Source: Ascaphus truei
Taxonomy: Eukaryota > Chordata > Amphibia > Anura > Ascaphidae
DNA length: 64,000 nt
Assembly (NCBI GenBank): GCA_036426205.1
Contig: CM071568.1
Location: 306,207,278 to 306,271,277, forward strand
Reading direction: 5' to 3'
Shown one piece after another: positions 21,990 through 32,790 of the stretch (its first letter is position 1; every line of letters starts with the position of its first letter). Position numbers and translations under genes: made by a program. Below the pieces are notes generated by a model. That model was given only the letters and a program-made list of their open reading frames with translations, searched no databases and had not been told where the DNA came from.

Positions 21990-22740
21990 AAGGGGGTATT
22001 AGCCCTAAGGATGGGTGTTTAGACCTTGCGGGTGGGTAGCGGTTGGGTTAACCCCTTTATTACCCTAGCGTTGTTAACCGCTAAGGTAATGAAGGGGTTA
22101 AGTCCCCCTGCAACCCCTCCGCAATGCCTAAACAGCCACTAAGGGCCAAATTCCCCCTGCACCCACCCCCGCTAGCCACAGTATTGTATTGTATTGTATG
22201 TTTATACAGTAAGCCTGGCACGGGTGTTTAACCCCTTCATTGCCTTAGCGGTTAGCCGCTAAGGTAATGAAGTTGCTGTACATGCATGTTTCCTGCCTCG
22301 GATGCATGCCGGGGGGGTCCGGAGCTGCTATTAATGGCTATCAGCTCCGGAGACCCCCGCCATCATTCCGAGGCAGGAAAGGGGCCTGATTTTTTCTAAG
22401 TCCCGATATATCGCAGCTCATCGACCCATCTCCCCACCAATTGACCAACAATTTGGTGGTGAATTGAATTTGGGAAGAAAATCGTTTTTTAGGGCTGCGA
22501 TGGGCTGCGATAGGCCGTGACACCCGACTCTCGGGTCTCTGAATAGCGCGAGTTTATCAACCATCCGAAAATGGTCGATAAGGGGCTGATCGTTGCTCAA
22601 TCAGCGAATTTCGGATGGAGATAAAATTTTGCGTAGATACAGGCCGTTATCGAGCACTTATCGATGCTATCTAAATACGAGTAGCCATTTTGGTCGATAA
22701 GTGCTCGATAAGGGCCTTATCGAGGCTTTCTGAATGAGGC
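21990..22740. repeat. Family C-related tail with nested hairpins
   Basis: Contains two CTAAGG-type stem-loops (22048-22101 and 22228-22272) and a GGTCCGGAGCT/AGCTCCGGAGACC hairpin at about 22308-22362. The segment ending at 22740 (CGAGGCTTTCTGAATGAGGC) resembles the ATTCAGAAAGTCTCGA words inside family C. Non-coding. Confidence 0.6.
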
Positions 22741-23165
22741 CCTATGTGCTGTAGTTTAGTTGGTGTGAAGTGTGGCGTTAGGCGTAGCCGGCCTGCATTA
22801 ATAAAGGTGGAGCCCAGCTGGCTGCCCCTGAAACCGTATGGTATGGGCTGAGAGTGTCAGCTCGTGGGTCTAATATTGTACCTTACTGTGTTGCCTGTAA
22901 TTTTATTCCCCTTTGATACTGTCCCCCATAGGGGTATAAGCTAGGAACTGTGTATGTGTAAGCGGGCGCCTTGCAACTAGGAAAGGGTAGATCTCCTTCC
23001 CCAGACCCCAGTAAGTGTGTATATTCTCTGTTTCTTGTATTTCTTTGTGTTTCCGAGGTCTTATCCGAATAAACCGCAATTTATTTTACTGCCTGTTTTG
23101 CCTTGTGACTGATCCCTTAAATATAAAGGTGTCTTTGGCCGGGCCTACCGTACCAACAAAGCATG
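22741..23165 (+). mobile_element. Possible LTR fragment
   Basis: An LTR-like layout on the plus strand: an AATAAA at 23068-23073 followed about 25-90 bases later by a T-rich stretch. No inverted TG...CA ends or target duplication were found, and there is no second copy in the window, so the call is weak. Confidence 0.25.
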
Positions 23166-23980
23166 AACTTATAGGAGATTATTAAGGTAGAGAAAGTAAC
23201 CCAAAGAAAATAACTCAGACTCACACTCTGATGATTTATGATAATATTAAAATTATATTTATTAGAGACAACAAATGTAAAATATTTGGTTTTAAAATGA
23301 CAATTATAACGCGTACTGGATCTGTGTACTGAGTATATAGTGTGTACTGAGGATCCTAGGAGTACTAGGGGATTAACCGTGCATATATAAGGTATCCACT
23401 ATATAACACATACCCTTATAAGGGCGTGTTAATCATACAATTCAAGAAGGGATCTTTCTGCTGTTGAGCAGTAGGTAAAAGTCCTTATTGTTTACTGGGG
23501 ATGTACTGTAGGTATCGACTTGTACAATAGGTAAAATGCAGATGAAATAATAAAGTTAATTCAAAACTTGTATCATTCGTTAATTTTATATTGTGTGCAT
23601 CAAGTACATCAACATATAGTTTGTGTTGTATGTGTTGTACATCAGGTACAGCAACTGGTATACCGTGTATCAAGGTAGGTAAGTATACAAGCAAAAGGCA
23701 GACCGTGCTGCAGTGAAAATCAAGTGCCACCTGGTATAACCTTGCTCACAGTGCTGCAACGAGATCGGAGGTGGATGGCATATGAGCAGTAGGTCCTGGG
23801 GATATTAACCTCTATTAACCCTTGTTATCTGGGAGCTATGATGATGGTCAGATATAATGTGACCTTAGAGGGACATGGTTGGTAGTCAGCGTATATACCT
23901 AATGGGTATAGATCTGGGTAAGGACCCTGTAATGATCAAGGTGTCTATATGACCAGGAGGCTCTTACACCAAGATCCAGT
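23166..23980. other. Unassigned AT-rich sequence
   Basis: Separates the LTR-like stretch from the truncated gag. A minus-strand frame at 23485-23730 has no recognisable domain. The junction with the gag element falls just after the protease DTGS motif, at about 23980. Confidence 0.4.
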
Positions 23981-23984
23981 GTCC

Positions 23985-25472
23985 AGCAAGGCCGAAGAGT
24001 AGATACCTTCTACCAGTACCCATATAAGAGCTACCGGTCCCACCTGATTATTCCCGTCCTTGGGGCCTTCGCCACTTTGGTTGGGGACGGGGTCTTCTCC
24101 TTTGGCAGCGTAGACGCCACAGACCATAGCGTTAGGCGTGAACTTCTTGGGCGAGGGACTCCGGTCTTGAGATTCTCCCATCCGGCAATCATAGGAGATA
24201 TGCCCTTTCTTGCCGCACTTGTAACAGGACAGCTCCCGCGGCGGAGTGCGGCGGTTATAGGGAGGCGAGTTCCGTCCAGCGTACTTTGTCCATTCGGGTC
24301 CGGGTTTATCCGGGGGGGTCTTCCTTTTTCTCATTACCCCCTTTACTCTTGGGGGTGGCGGTTACCTTAGCTTTCTGTGGAGAATGAAACATTAGATGCG
24401 CCTCATGTTCCTTTACTTGTTGTAACAGCTTGGTGAACGAGGGGGGGCTCCCTCGAGTGAGGTTATCGCGAATCATGTTTGCAATTGGGTGGTTAGGGCT
24501 GGATCCCTGCAGGTATTGCTTACGGAGGTATTCATCCATTTGCGAGGCCATCACATACTTATGATGAAGCAAGGGTCCTAACGCTATTTGCACCTGGTGG
24601 ATGTAGGCAGACAGATCTTCTCCATCCTTTTGGTTGATGGCGTAATATTTGGCCCACAGGGCTCCATCATCCTCGGTTACACCATAGGCCTCTGTTAAAA
24701 ATTCAACCATCATACGGCAGGTCAGATCAGGATACTGTTCTTGATAAATACTGACCAGAGTGGACGCTGGGGGTCTCAAGCATTCCATGATGCATTGACG
24801 TTTCACGGCGTCTGTACATGACCATTCTTCCATCACACCTCGAGTGTGCTCCTTCCATGGGTCTATCCCATCTTCCCCCATCGGGACAGGGAGGGTCCCG
24901 GAGAAGGCCTTTAATTTCCGGTAGTTTTGTGAGTGAGTGGCCAGAGTAAGGGCTTCTACTAACGGGGGTAAACTGGGTGGTGCAGTTAGCTGACCTACTT
25001 TGTCATTGAGCTTCTGCAGCATCTCCCTACACAGCCCAGCTTCTTCGGATACGCTGGACCCTTGATAGCTGAACTCCGAGTGACAGCTGCCCGCTTCACT
25101 AGTTGAATAGGGAGGGGAAACGGTGATAGGGCAGTCATAACCCAGTCCCTCCACAGGGGGGTCTCGAAGTGGGTAGATATAGGGGCTTCCCCCGGGCGGA
25201 GAGTTGGGGAGCTGCAGGTATTGGGGAACGGCAGGCTCTAGGACCACCAAATCTCGGCGACAATCAACTAGCAAGGTGTTCCACTTAGAGTCTTGGTCTA
25301 CAAGAACGTCTACTAGGCGGGCTTTGGCAAAACCAGGGAGTTGTCATAAGGCCGTTTGCAATGTCTCTAAGGGTAAGGCCATAGGAACTTGGCTCACGGC
25401 CACCACGCGGCGGGCGGGCGTTTGCATTTGTTGCCCCCAATCGCGCACTCTGTGGCGCGAAGGGAGAGCCAT
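23985..25472 (-). pseudogene. Ty3/gypsy gag with PNMA-like capsid, truncated in protease
   Basis: Gag packages element RNA. The likely start is the ATG at 25470-25472 (MALPSRHRV). The frame meets one TGA near 25344, then stays open to 24306. The capsid region resembles PNMA and gypsy Gag: LPVPMGEDGIDPW, WSCTDAVKRQCIMECL, EYLRKQYLQG. A one-base shift in a C-run near 24310 moves the reading into the next frame. That frame carries a CCHC zinc knuckle (CYKCGKKGHISYDC) and the start of an aspartic protease, ALLDTGS, where the element is cut off. RT, RNase H and integrase are absent. Not functional as it stands. Confidence 0.8.
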
Positions 25473-25634
25473 GGTAGGCAGGATGTGGTGTGTGTGTGTT
25501 AATGGGCACTCCAGGTCTAAGATCTCAGTAGCCCTGTTTCCTAATGAATACAGTCCGCTACCATATGCTGTATAGCCTGTAGGCTCGCAGGGCCTGAGCC
25601 TCCGCCACGGAGAGCCTGGGCACACGTATAATTA

Positions 25635-26657
25635 TGTATAACCTTATTCTTGGTGCAGCGCTTCCACCTGCGATGGCTCCCACCAGAGGGGGAGTGGTTC
25701 CTCGCAGGACACTTATATATCAATCCACACACAATCAGCATATAAAACAAACTAATTACTTTACTGTATAGCATAGGTAGTAACGTATCAACAGGTGTCC
25801 CTGAGGAGAAACTATCTACTGCGTTTCGCAGGATGCTCCCACATCCACCGGGTGATCCCACCCCGTGTCCAATAGCCCCACAATAAGATCCCCCCCACCC
25901 TCAGGTGAGATAATGAATATATATGGGTGACTGCGAAACCACTATATCCCGTGTGAGTATAGTATGAACCGTTGGTGCACTTGGTGATGGTTACCTGCCG
26001 GGCACTCCTGTACCCAGGGCTGCCAAGGGTCTTCACAAAGAGTCAGAGGCGACTGAAGTCAGCAGGAGCTGTCCGGGGCGATCCCACCCAGATGGCTGCA
26101 GCACAGTAGAGGGGTCTGAGCCCAGACCTCTGCAAGATATGTACTGTCTCTTTACTTTGTCACTGAACACACACACTAAGGGAACCGGATCCTGCCTGGG
26201 GCCAGTCCCTAGCTCTGCTCCACACTATGGTGACTCAGGGCCTAACTGGGCCGGGGTATAAGGCCTAGGTAGGGGCTGTATGCCTCCCTACACCTGGAGC
26301 TCTGTCTCCTTCCTCCTCCCGCTAGCTCTGAGCAACGTGCGCGCCGTGTGACCCTATTTCTCCAAAACCCAACCACCTGATAGGTTCCCTGGCGTCGCGT
26401 GGTCTCGCGGTGGCTGCTGGGCTTGTAGTCCCCTACGCTCCACCCTATAGGAACTGTTCCTCCTTCGCGGGTTTTGTAGCTATTCTCGCACATGCGCAAC
26501 CTCTGCTCCCTAACCAGCACCGCAACCTCCTGCGCCTGCGTCCGAACCAATATGGTGGCGCCCTGACGTCTCGGAACCTCCGATCTACCGGAGCGTTCTC
26601 TGTCCTACTGCAAACCTCCCATACAACAACAATGTGAGAGAGGGGAGCCCGGCTACA
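25635..26657 (-). mobile_element. Probable 5' LTR of the gag element
   Basis: On the minus strand the stretch begins TGTAGCCGGGCTCCCC at 26657 and could end TTATACA at 25635, leaving about 160 bases to the gag start. No primer-binding site directly after that end was recognised and no second LTR copy is present, so the inner boundary is tentative. Confidence 0.4.
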
Positions 26658-26659
26658 TA

Positions 26660-27102
26660 TGTATGTCCCTATGGCTATACATAATACAGAGCTAATAAAA
26701 GCTTGTATTGCTCATGTTTGCTTGCTTTTTTTTGATGCCTTTCTAACTGTATTTTGCCGCTTGGTGTGCAAATGTGTTTGCTATGGTTTATTTTAGGGGG
26801 GGGGGGGGCTTGGACAGGAAGAGAAGAGGGGGGGGAAGGGAAGAGTAGAGAGGGGGGAAAGGAGGAGAGGAAGGGGGGGGGAAAGGAGAAGTGGGGGGTT
26901 GGGAGTTAGGCATAGAAAGATCGCATGCTGACTTCAGAATGAACACAATTACAAGGCCCCAAAAGGGGACAGTGGGCGGCAAAATAAGAGGTCAAGGAAG
27001 ACCGAACAAAAGCTTGGGGAGGGATTCCGAGTTAGCTTTAGGGAGGGAGGGGAGCTGGAGGTAAGCTAGGTTCCGCAGTTAGGAACGCGAATAAGTTGGG
27101 GT
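26660..27102. other. G-rich stretch upstream of L1 copy 1
   Basis: A 13-base G-run at 26796-26808 is followed by purine-rich GGGGA tracts to about 26900. It may be the outer part of the L1 leader, but the second L1 copy begins only at the counterpart of 27103, so this cannot be shown. No gene. Confidence 0.4.
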
Positions 27103-30100
27103 GGGGGGTTTTGAAGATAGAGTCAGTTCTTTAAAAGTGCTAGAGGATAGCTCATGGCAAGAGATACCACGTACACCATGGTAACATTTGTTTGCCGGCG
27201 GAGGCTTCAGTCTGGCCGTCGCTGTGCGTCTACAGACTCGGGCCAGGGCGGATGCCCAGGTAGCCGAGAAAGTCCTTGGGAGAGGGTGGAGCGGAGGAGC
27301 CCTGTGGAGGGGAGGAGAGAGCCAGGGGCGCGGGAGGAGTTCCACCTACCCGAAGGCAAGGTGGGGGTGGTGGTCTGGGACCATTATTGCCTCACCCACA
27401 TGGTTGTTCATATCACTGTTGTTTTTTTCCCTATATGTGTCCTTTGTCCCATATGTCTTCCCCCTACCCTTCCCCCCCTCCGGCCGGAGAGGCAACCCGC
27501 TGCCATTGAGCGCACCGCTGTGCACTGCAGAGAGGCCGAGTGCTCCCGCGGGGTACCGGACACCCCATCTGAAGACACTCAGGACAAGAGGTGAGAACAC
27601 ACGCACCTCATGTCACTAACATTTATCTCACACAACGCCAAGGGGCTGAATTGCCCGCATAAGCGGAAAATAGCGCTCACCGACTATAAACGTAAGGGTG
27701 CGGACATTGTGCTGCTACAGGAAACACACTTCAGTACCACCAGTTTCCCCAAATATTTTGATAAGCAATTTAGACAAGTCTACCTAGCGTCCGCAAGGGT
27801 AAAAAAACGCGGAGTAGCGATACTGATACATAATAGGGTGGGACTGGTGGTAGAGGAGGTGAAGAAGGACAAGGAGGGTAGGTTCCTGCTACTCACAGGG
27901 TCCATTAACCAGCAACCGCTCACGATCGCCGTAATATATGCCCCCAATGGAAAGGACCCGGCCTTCTTCGTCTCATCCTTTGAAACTATCCGCAAACACG
28001 CTAAAGGCGCATTAATTATAGGGGGAGACTTTAACACTGTATCAAACGCAGCCCTAGATCGCTCAGGGCCCTACAGAGGCCGAACGGATCCTGGAACCAG
28101 GGCCCTCGAACAGGGACTGCGCGATCTACAGCTGGTCGACATTTGGAGGGAACTCCACCCCCTCACTAGAAACTATACGTTCTACTCACACCCACACGAC
28201 TCATTTAGTAGAATCGATTACTTCTTTGTCTCTAGTAGACTGGTCCCAAAGATCGCCCATGCGGGAATCCACGATATTTCGTGGTCCGATCACGCACCAA
28301 TAGAGCTACGGTGCACACAGATAGGACTGGACAGGCCTGGAGCAAACTGGAAATTAAATGAATCCCTTCTAAAAATCCCGGATCTACAGATCAGGATTGG
28401 AGATGAAATCCAAATATTCTTTAGAGAAAACAAAGGAAGCGTTAGCTCTCACATAACCCTCTGGGAGGCACACAAAGCAACAATAAGAGGGAACCTGATT
28501 AGTATTGCGGCCCGTAAGAAAAAAGAGAGCAACGCTAAAATTAAGAGGGAACACGCAGAGCTAAAGACACTTTGGGATAAATATAAAATCGCCCCAGACC
28601 CTGCCACCCGCCAACAGATTGGCGACGCTCAGACTAAACTAAATCTACTTCTGGCCTCCCAGGCGGAGAAGTCGTTGAGTTGGACTAAGAGAAGATTCTT
28701 TGAAAAAGCAAACAAACCAGATACCCTGCTGGCTAATATGATCAGCGCTAAAACCAGTAATTATAATATCCAGGCCCTACGGCTGGAGTCAGGCAACATC
28801 ACGGCCAACCCGCAAAACATTGTAGCGGAGTTCAAAACATACTACGCGAAATTATACGATGGGGATAAAGTAGCCCATTCGGCTGGCACGGACAAAGCCC
28901 TGAAAGATTTCTTGAAGGGCTCGAATCTACCGGGCCTGAGTAGGTTAGACAGAGAGGCAATGGGTAGTGACTTTACAACGGAGGAAATATTGGAGGTTAT
29001 CAAACACCTAAAACCCTCTAAAGCCCCGGGTCCCGACGGCTTCTCGAATCTTTACTATAAGAAATTCGGAAAATTCTTAACCCCGTTCCTTCGCAACATG
29101 TTTAATCAAGTACTGGGAGGCACCCCTTTCCCCCAACAAATGCTCCAAGCGTCCATCTCGGTAATACATAAACAGGGAAAAGACCCGTTGGACTGCAAAA
29201 GCTACAGACCAATATCCCTGATTAATTCGGACATTAAAATTTATGCCAAACTCCTGGCCAATAGATTGGGTCTCATCCTACCCAGACTGGTGCACCCAGA
29301 TCAAGTCGGGTTTGTCCCGGGTCGACAGTCTTCAGACAATACTCGACGAATCATTGATCTGTTAGAAATAGCCAATGCCAGATCAATACCAGTTATGGCG
29401 CTCAGTCTGGATGCAGAAAAAGCATTTGATAGGATAGACTGGCCATACCTTGAGGCCACGCTTGGAGCGTTTGGGATGGGAGAGAAACTAACAAAAGCAA
29501 TTTTCGCCCTTTACGAGAATCCGTTGGCAAGGGTTACCCACCAGGGGTTCGTCTCGGACCCCTTCCAAATTAAGAGCGGAACACGACAGGGCTGCCCGCT
29601 CTCCCCCCTCCTCTTTGCGTTGTGTATGGAGCCACTAGCCGCCCACATACGCGAGAGCAAAGACATTACGGGTATAGACATTGGAAACCAGTCGCATAAG
29701 GTGGCACTCTATGCGGATGACGTGTTCCTGACTATATCTAGACCCCTTACCTCTCTGCCAAATCTTTTTGACCTGCTGGGGAGATTCAACAGGATCTCTG
29801 GATTCAAAATAAACCAGTCCAAATCTGATGCCATGAATATTAATCTCCCCACGCACATGGAGAAGCTGATCGCCTTAAATTTTAATTTTAATTGGCAACC
29901 GAAAAACATAAGATACCTGGGGATCAACGTCACCAAGGCGTATGACATGCTATATCAGGCAAACTATCCCAAATTGACACAGACTTTGAGAGGGGACCTC
30001 AAAAGATGGTCCACCCACAATATATCATGGATCGGAAAGATCCACTGCGTTAAGATGAACCTGCTTCCACGCATCCTATACCTATTCCAGACCCTCCCAG

Positions 30101-30972
30101 TGCCGATAGGATTGAAGGATGTCCTCTCACTTCAATCAGCTATAGATAAATTTATCTGGGGAGGCAAGAAAGCGAAGGTGGGAAAACAAATTATGCGTAA
30201 ACGAACGGAAGCAGGAGGGCTGGCGGTACCTTGTTTGTTGTCCTACTACAAAGCGGCGCAATTATGCCAAATCGTGCAATGGCACACGAATCCAGACTCA
30301 AAAAGATGGGTCGCCCTAGAAAAGGAGCTCTGCTCCCCTGTGGCTCTGGAACATGTAATCTGGCTCCCCAAAAAGGCACGGACTAGTGCCAAACTGCCGC
30401 TATCCTCCATGAACAACTCGATCTCGATCTGGGAGGCCACACGTATGAGATGCAGTCTGACCCATAAAGCGTCAGGTATGACCCCACTTTGGGATAACCC
30501 ACTCTTTGCTCCGGGCCGGACCAGCGCTGACTTCTCTATCTGGAAAAAAAGCAAAATTAACAGGCTAATAGATCTGGGGGGAAAACGAGGCGTTCAATCA
30601 TTCGATTTACTTAAAGAATACCAAAAAATTCCCAACGCCGAGTTCTTTAGATACCTCCAGCTCAGAGCGTTTTATCAATCAGTGCAGCCCCACATACCAA
30701 TGACGAATTTTGAAAAGCTCTGTCGTTCGGGGACATCCACCGAGGGACTCACATCGCAGATGTACGGGGAAGTAATCGGTTCTAGTAAGACAGTGACGGA
30801 CAAAACGGGGTATATGATTAAATGGGAAAAGGACTTAGGGGAGGAAATTGATGTAGAGGAATGGACAAAAATCATGACGGCGACGTCAAAAAGCTCAATG
30901 TGCACGACTTTGAGGGAGAATGCATATAAAGTTATGATGAGATGGTACCACACCCCCACTAAATTAGCTAGG
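27103..30972 (+). mobile_element. L1/Tx1-type LINE, copy 1, 3'-truncated
   Basis: A leader of about 507 bp is followed by an uninterrupted ORF2. No ORF1 is present. The element stops abruptly at 30972, where the leader of a second copy begins at a G-run. The last part of ORF2, the 3' UTR and the tail are therefore missing. The leader GGTTTTGAAGATAGAGTCAG occurs at both 27108 and 30978, a spacing of 3870 bases. Confidence 0.85.
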
Positions 30973-30984
30973 GGGGGGTTTTGA
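27610..30984 (+). CDS. L1/Tx1-type ORF2: AP endonuclease and reverse transcriptase, C-truncated
   Basis: ORF2 nicks target DNA and primes reverse transcription there. The N-terminal AP endonuclease has ISHNAKGLN, LLQETHF (about residues 35-41), GGDFNTVSNAALDRSG (about 137), SRIDYFFVS and WSDHAPI (about 224). The RT has KAPGPDGFSN, SYRPISLINSD, MALSLDAEKAFDRIDW (about 598), SGTRQGCPLSPLLFAL and ALYADDVFLTIS (YADD at about 700). All catalytic residues are present. The frame runs 1124 codons, but the last few (RGGF) come from the next copy's leader; true ORF2 sequence ends after HTPTKLA. L1/Tx1 ORF2 proteins usually reach about 1250 or more residues, so the C-terminus is lost. The style fits the L1/Tx1 clade of frogs. 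Confidence 0.9.
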   Translation: MSLTFISHNAKGLNCPHKRKIALTDYKRKGADIVLLQETHFSTTSFPKYFDKQFRQVYLASARVKKRGVAILIHNRVGLVVEEVKKDKEGRFLLLTGSINQQPLTIAVIYAPNGKDPAFFVSSFETIRKHAKGALIIGGDFNTVSNAALDRSGPYRGRTDPGTRALEQGLRDLQLVDIWRELHPLTRNYTFYSHPHDSFSRIDYFFVSSRLVPKIAHAGIHDISWSDHAPIELRCTQIGLDRPGANWKLNESLLKIPDLQIRIGDEIQIFFRENKGSVSSHITLWEAHKATIRGNLISIAARKKKESNAKIKREHAELKTLWDKYKIAPDPATRQQIGDAQTKLNLLLASQAEKSLSWTKRRFFEKANKPDTLLANMISAKTSNYNIQALRLESGNITANPQNIVAEFKTYYAKLYDGDKVAHSAGTDKALKDFLKGSNLPGLSRLDREAMGSDFTTEEILEVIKHLKPSKAPGPDGFSNLYYKKFGKFLTPFLRNMFNQVLGGTPFPQQMLQASISVIHKQGKDPLDCKSYRPISLINSDIKIYAKLLANRLGLILPRLVHPDQVGFVPGRQSSDNTRRIIDLLEIANARSIPVMALSLDAEKAFDRIDWPYLEATLGAFGMGEKLTKAIFALYENPLARVTHQGFVSDPFQIKSGTRQGCPLSPLLFALCMEPLAAHIRESKDITGIDIGNQSHKVALYADDVFLTISRPLTSLPNLFDLLGRFNRISGFKINQSKSDAMNINLPTHMEKLIALNFNFNWQPKNIRYLGINVTKAYDMLYQANYPKLTQTLRGDLKRWSTHNISWIGKIHCVKMNLLPRILYLFQTLPVPIGLKDVLSLQSAIDKFIWGGKKAKVGKQIMRKRTEAGGLAVPCLLSYYKAAQLCQIVQWHTNPDSKRWVALEKELCSPVALEHVIWLPKKARTSAKLPLSSMNNSISIWEATRMRCSLTHKASGMTPLWDNPLFAPGRTSADFSIWKKSKINRLIDLGGKRGVQSFDLLKEYQKIPNAEFFRYLQLRAFYQSVQPHIPMTNFEKLCRSGTSTEGLTSQMYGEVIGSSKTVTDKTGYMIKWEKDLGEEIDVEEWTKIMTATSKSSMCTTLRENAYKVMMRWYHTPTKLARGGF

Positions 30985-32231
30985 AGATAGAGTCAGTTCT
31001 TTAAAAGTGCTAGAGGATAGCTCATGGCAAGAGATACCACGTACATCATGGTAACATTTGTTTGCCGGCGGGGGCTTCAGTCTGGCCGTCGCTGTGCGTC
31101 TACAGACTCGGGCCAGGGCGGATGCCCAGGTAGCCGAGAAAGTCCTTGGGAGAGGGTGGAGCGGAGGAGCCCTGTGGAGGGGAGGAGAGAGCCAGGGGCA
31201 CGGGAGGAGTTCCACCTACCCGAAGGCAAGGTGGGGGTGGTGGTCTGGGACCATTATTGCCTCACCCACATGGTTGTTCATATCACTGTTGTTTTTTTCC
31301 CTATATGTGTCCTTTGTCCCATATGTCTTCCCCCTACCCTTCCCCCCCTCCGGCCGGAGAGGCAACCCGCTGCTATTGAGCGCACCGCTGTGCACTGCAG
31401 AGAGGCCGAGTACTCCCGCGGGGTACCGGACACCCCATCTGAAGACACTCAGGACAAGAGGTGAGAACACACGCACCTCATGTCACTAACATTTATCTCA
31501 CACAACGCCAAGGGGCTGAATTGCCCGCGTAAGCGGAAAATAGCGCTCACCGACTATAAACGTAAGGGTGCGGACATTGTGCTGCTACAGGAAACACACT
31601 TCAGTACCACCAGTTTCCCCAAATATTTTGATAAGCAATTTAGACAAGTCTACCTAGCGTCCGCAAGGGTAAAAAAACGCGGAGTAGCGATACTGATACA
31701 TAATAGGGTGGGACTGGTGGTAGATGAGGTGAAGAAGGACGAGGAGGGTAGGTTCCTGCTACTCACAGGGTCCATTAACCAGCAACCGCTCACGATCGCC
31801 GTAATATATGCCCCCAATGGAAAGGACCCGGCCTTCTTCGTCTCATCCTTTGAAACTATCCGCAAACACGCTAAAGGCGCATTAATTATAGGGGGAGACT
31901 TTAACACGGTATCAAACGCAGCCCTAGATCGCTCAGGGCCCTACAGAGGCCGAACGGATCCTGGAACCAGGGCCCTCGAACAGGGACTGCGCGATCTACA
32001 GCTGGTCGACATTTGGAGGGAACTCCACCCCCTCACTAGAAACTATACGTTCTACTCACACCCACACGACTCATTTAGTAGAATCGATTACTTTTTTGTC
32101 TCTAGTAGACTGGTCCCAAAGATCGCCCATGCGGGAATCCACGATATTTCGTGGTCCGATCACGCACCAATAGAGCTACGGTGCACACAGATAGGACTGG
32201 ACAGGCCTGGAGCAAACTGGAAATTAAATGA
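30973..32231 (+). mobile_element. L1/Tx1-type LINE, copy 2, head to tail with copy 1
   Basis: Repeats the leader and the endonuclease half of ORF2 with only about ten substitutions over 1.26 kb, so the copies are very young. It ends at 32231 in the middle of a codon run (NWKLN), where Penelope terminal sequence begins. The rest of copy 2 is not found on the far side of the Penelope array. Confidence 0.85.
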
Positions 32232-32247
32232 CGGTATATATGGGTGA
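31480..32247 (+). pseudogene. L1/Tx1-type ORF2, endonuclease domain only
   Basis: About 250 codons equal to the AP endonuclease of copy 1 with all motifs intact (QETH, GGDFN, SDH). Differences include NCPRKRK for NCPHKRK and VDEVKKDEEGR for VEEVKKDKEGR. The last few codons are foreign, from the adjoining Penelope sequence. There is no RT domain, so it cannot retrotranspose. Confidence 0.85.
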
Positions 32248-32790
32248 ACAATAGTTAACCCCTCAGGCGCTCAGAAGGCAATTTGCCAATCAATGATGGA
32301 CAACAAGTGTGTGTGATTACACAATCACATAATTAACAAGATTAAAACATGAACCAGACAGGTAATGAATGTCAGAAATTCCTTTCATGAAGGCATGGGT
32401 ACAAAGTAAATATAACAGTAGATTTCAATACATATGAGTGGTCCATGATTAAAAACAACTATACAGTATATGCTGATATATACACTATGCTCAAGAATAG
32501 TAATAAACATATAATTAAATATAAACAGTGACTATACCCATATACAAAATTGGATGTACCAGGAAATGAAACCTTATCATATATATGTGATAGCATTGAT
32601 CACTTACCAATATAGCATTGTTTAACCATAATAAAGAAATGAAATGAAGAAAAATATATGAAATGTCAATATAGACCGGAGGGGAAAGGGGAAAGGAGGG
32701 GGGAGGGGGAGGAGAAAGGTGGGGGGAAGGGAGGAAAGAGGGTGGAATGGGGAAGAAGGGAACTGGAAAGAAAGAAATGAGAAAACAATA
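32232..32790 (-). repeat. PLE unit 1, 3' UTR and terminal repeat (deleted)
   Basis: In sense it holds a pyrimidine tract (plus strand GGGGAAAGG type, 32683-32760) just after the endonuclease stop, then about 400 bp of 3' UTR. Near 32270 it jumps from CAGAAG to GCAATTTGCC, joined across a short GCAAT overlap. That jump deletes the hammerhead-like motif and most of the leader seen between other units. Confidence 0.75.

Larger units (their letters stand above)
18860..21990. repeat. Large palindrome, right arm interrupted by a LINE
   Basis: Three arm pairs can be followed. 18880-19075 is complementary to about 21808-21985 (TGACTATACCCACCCTATC against GATAGGGTGGGTATAGTCA, allowing a few changes). 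19060-19395 pairs with 20220-20465. 19570-19690 pairs with 20050-20165. The centre at 19690-20050 is family B sequence. Removing the LINE at 20473-21801 rejoins the right arm exactly. The left arm keeps about 90 bp (19470-19560) missing from the right arm. Confidence 0.85.

Noticed and set aside
27154..27619. L1 ORF1 in the leader
   Set aside because: The short frames have no coiled coil, RRM or zinc knuckle. They overlap each other and are better read as untranslated leader, though noted as a finding.
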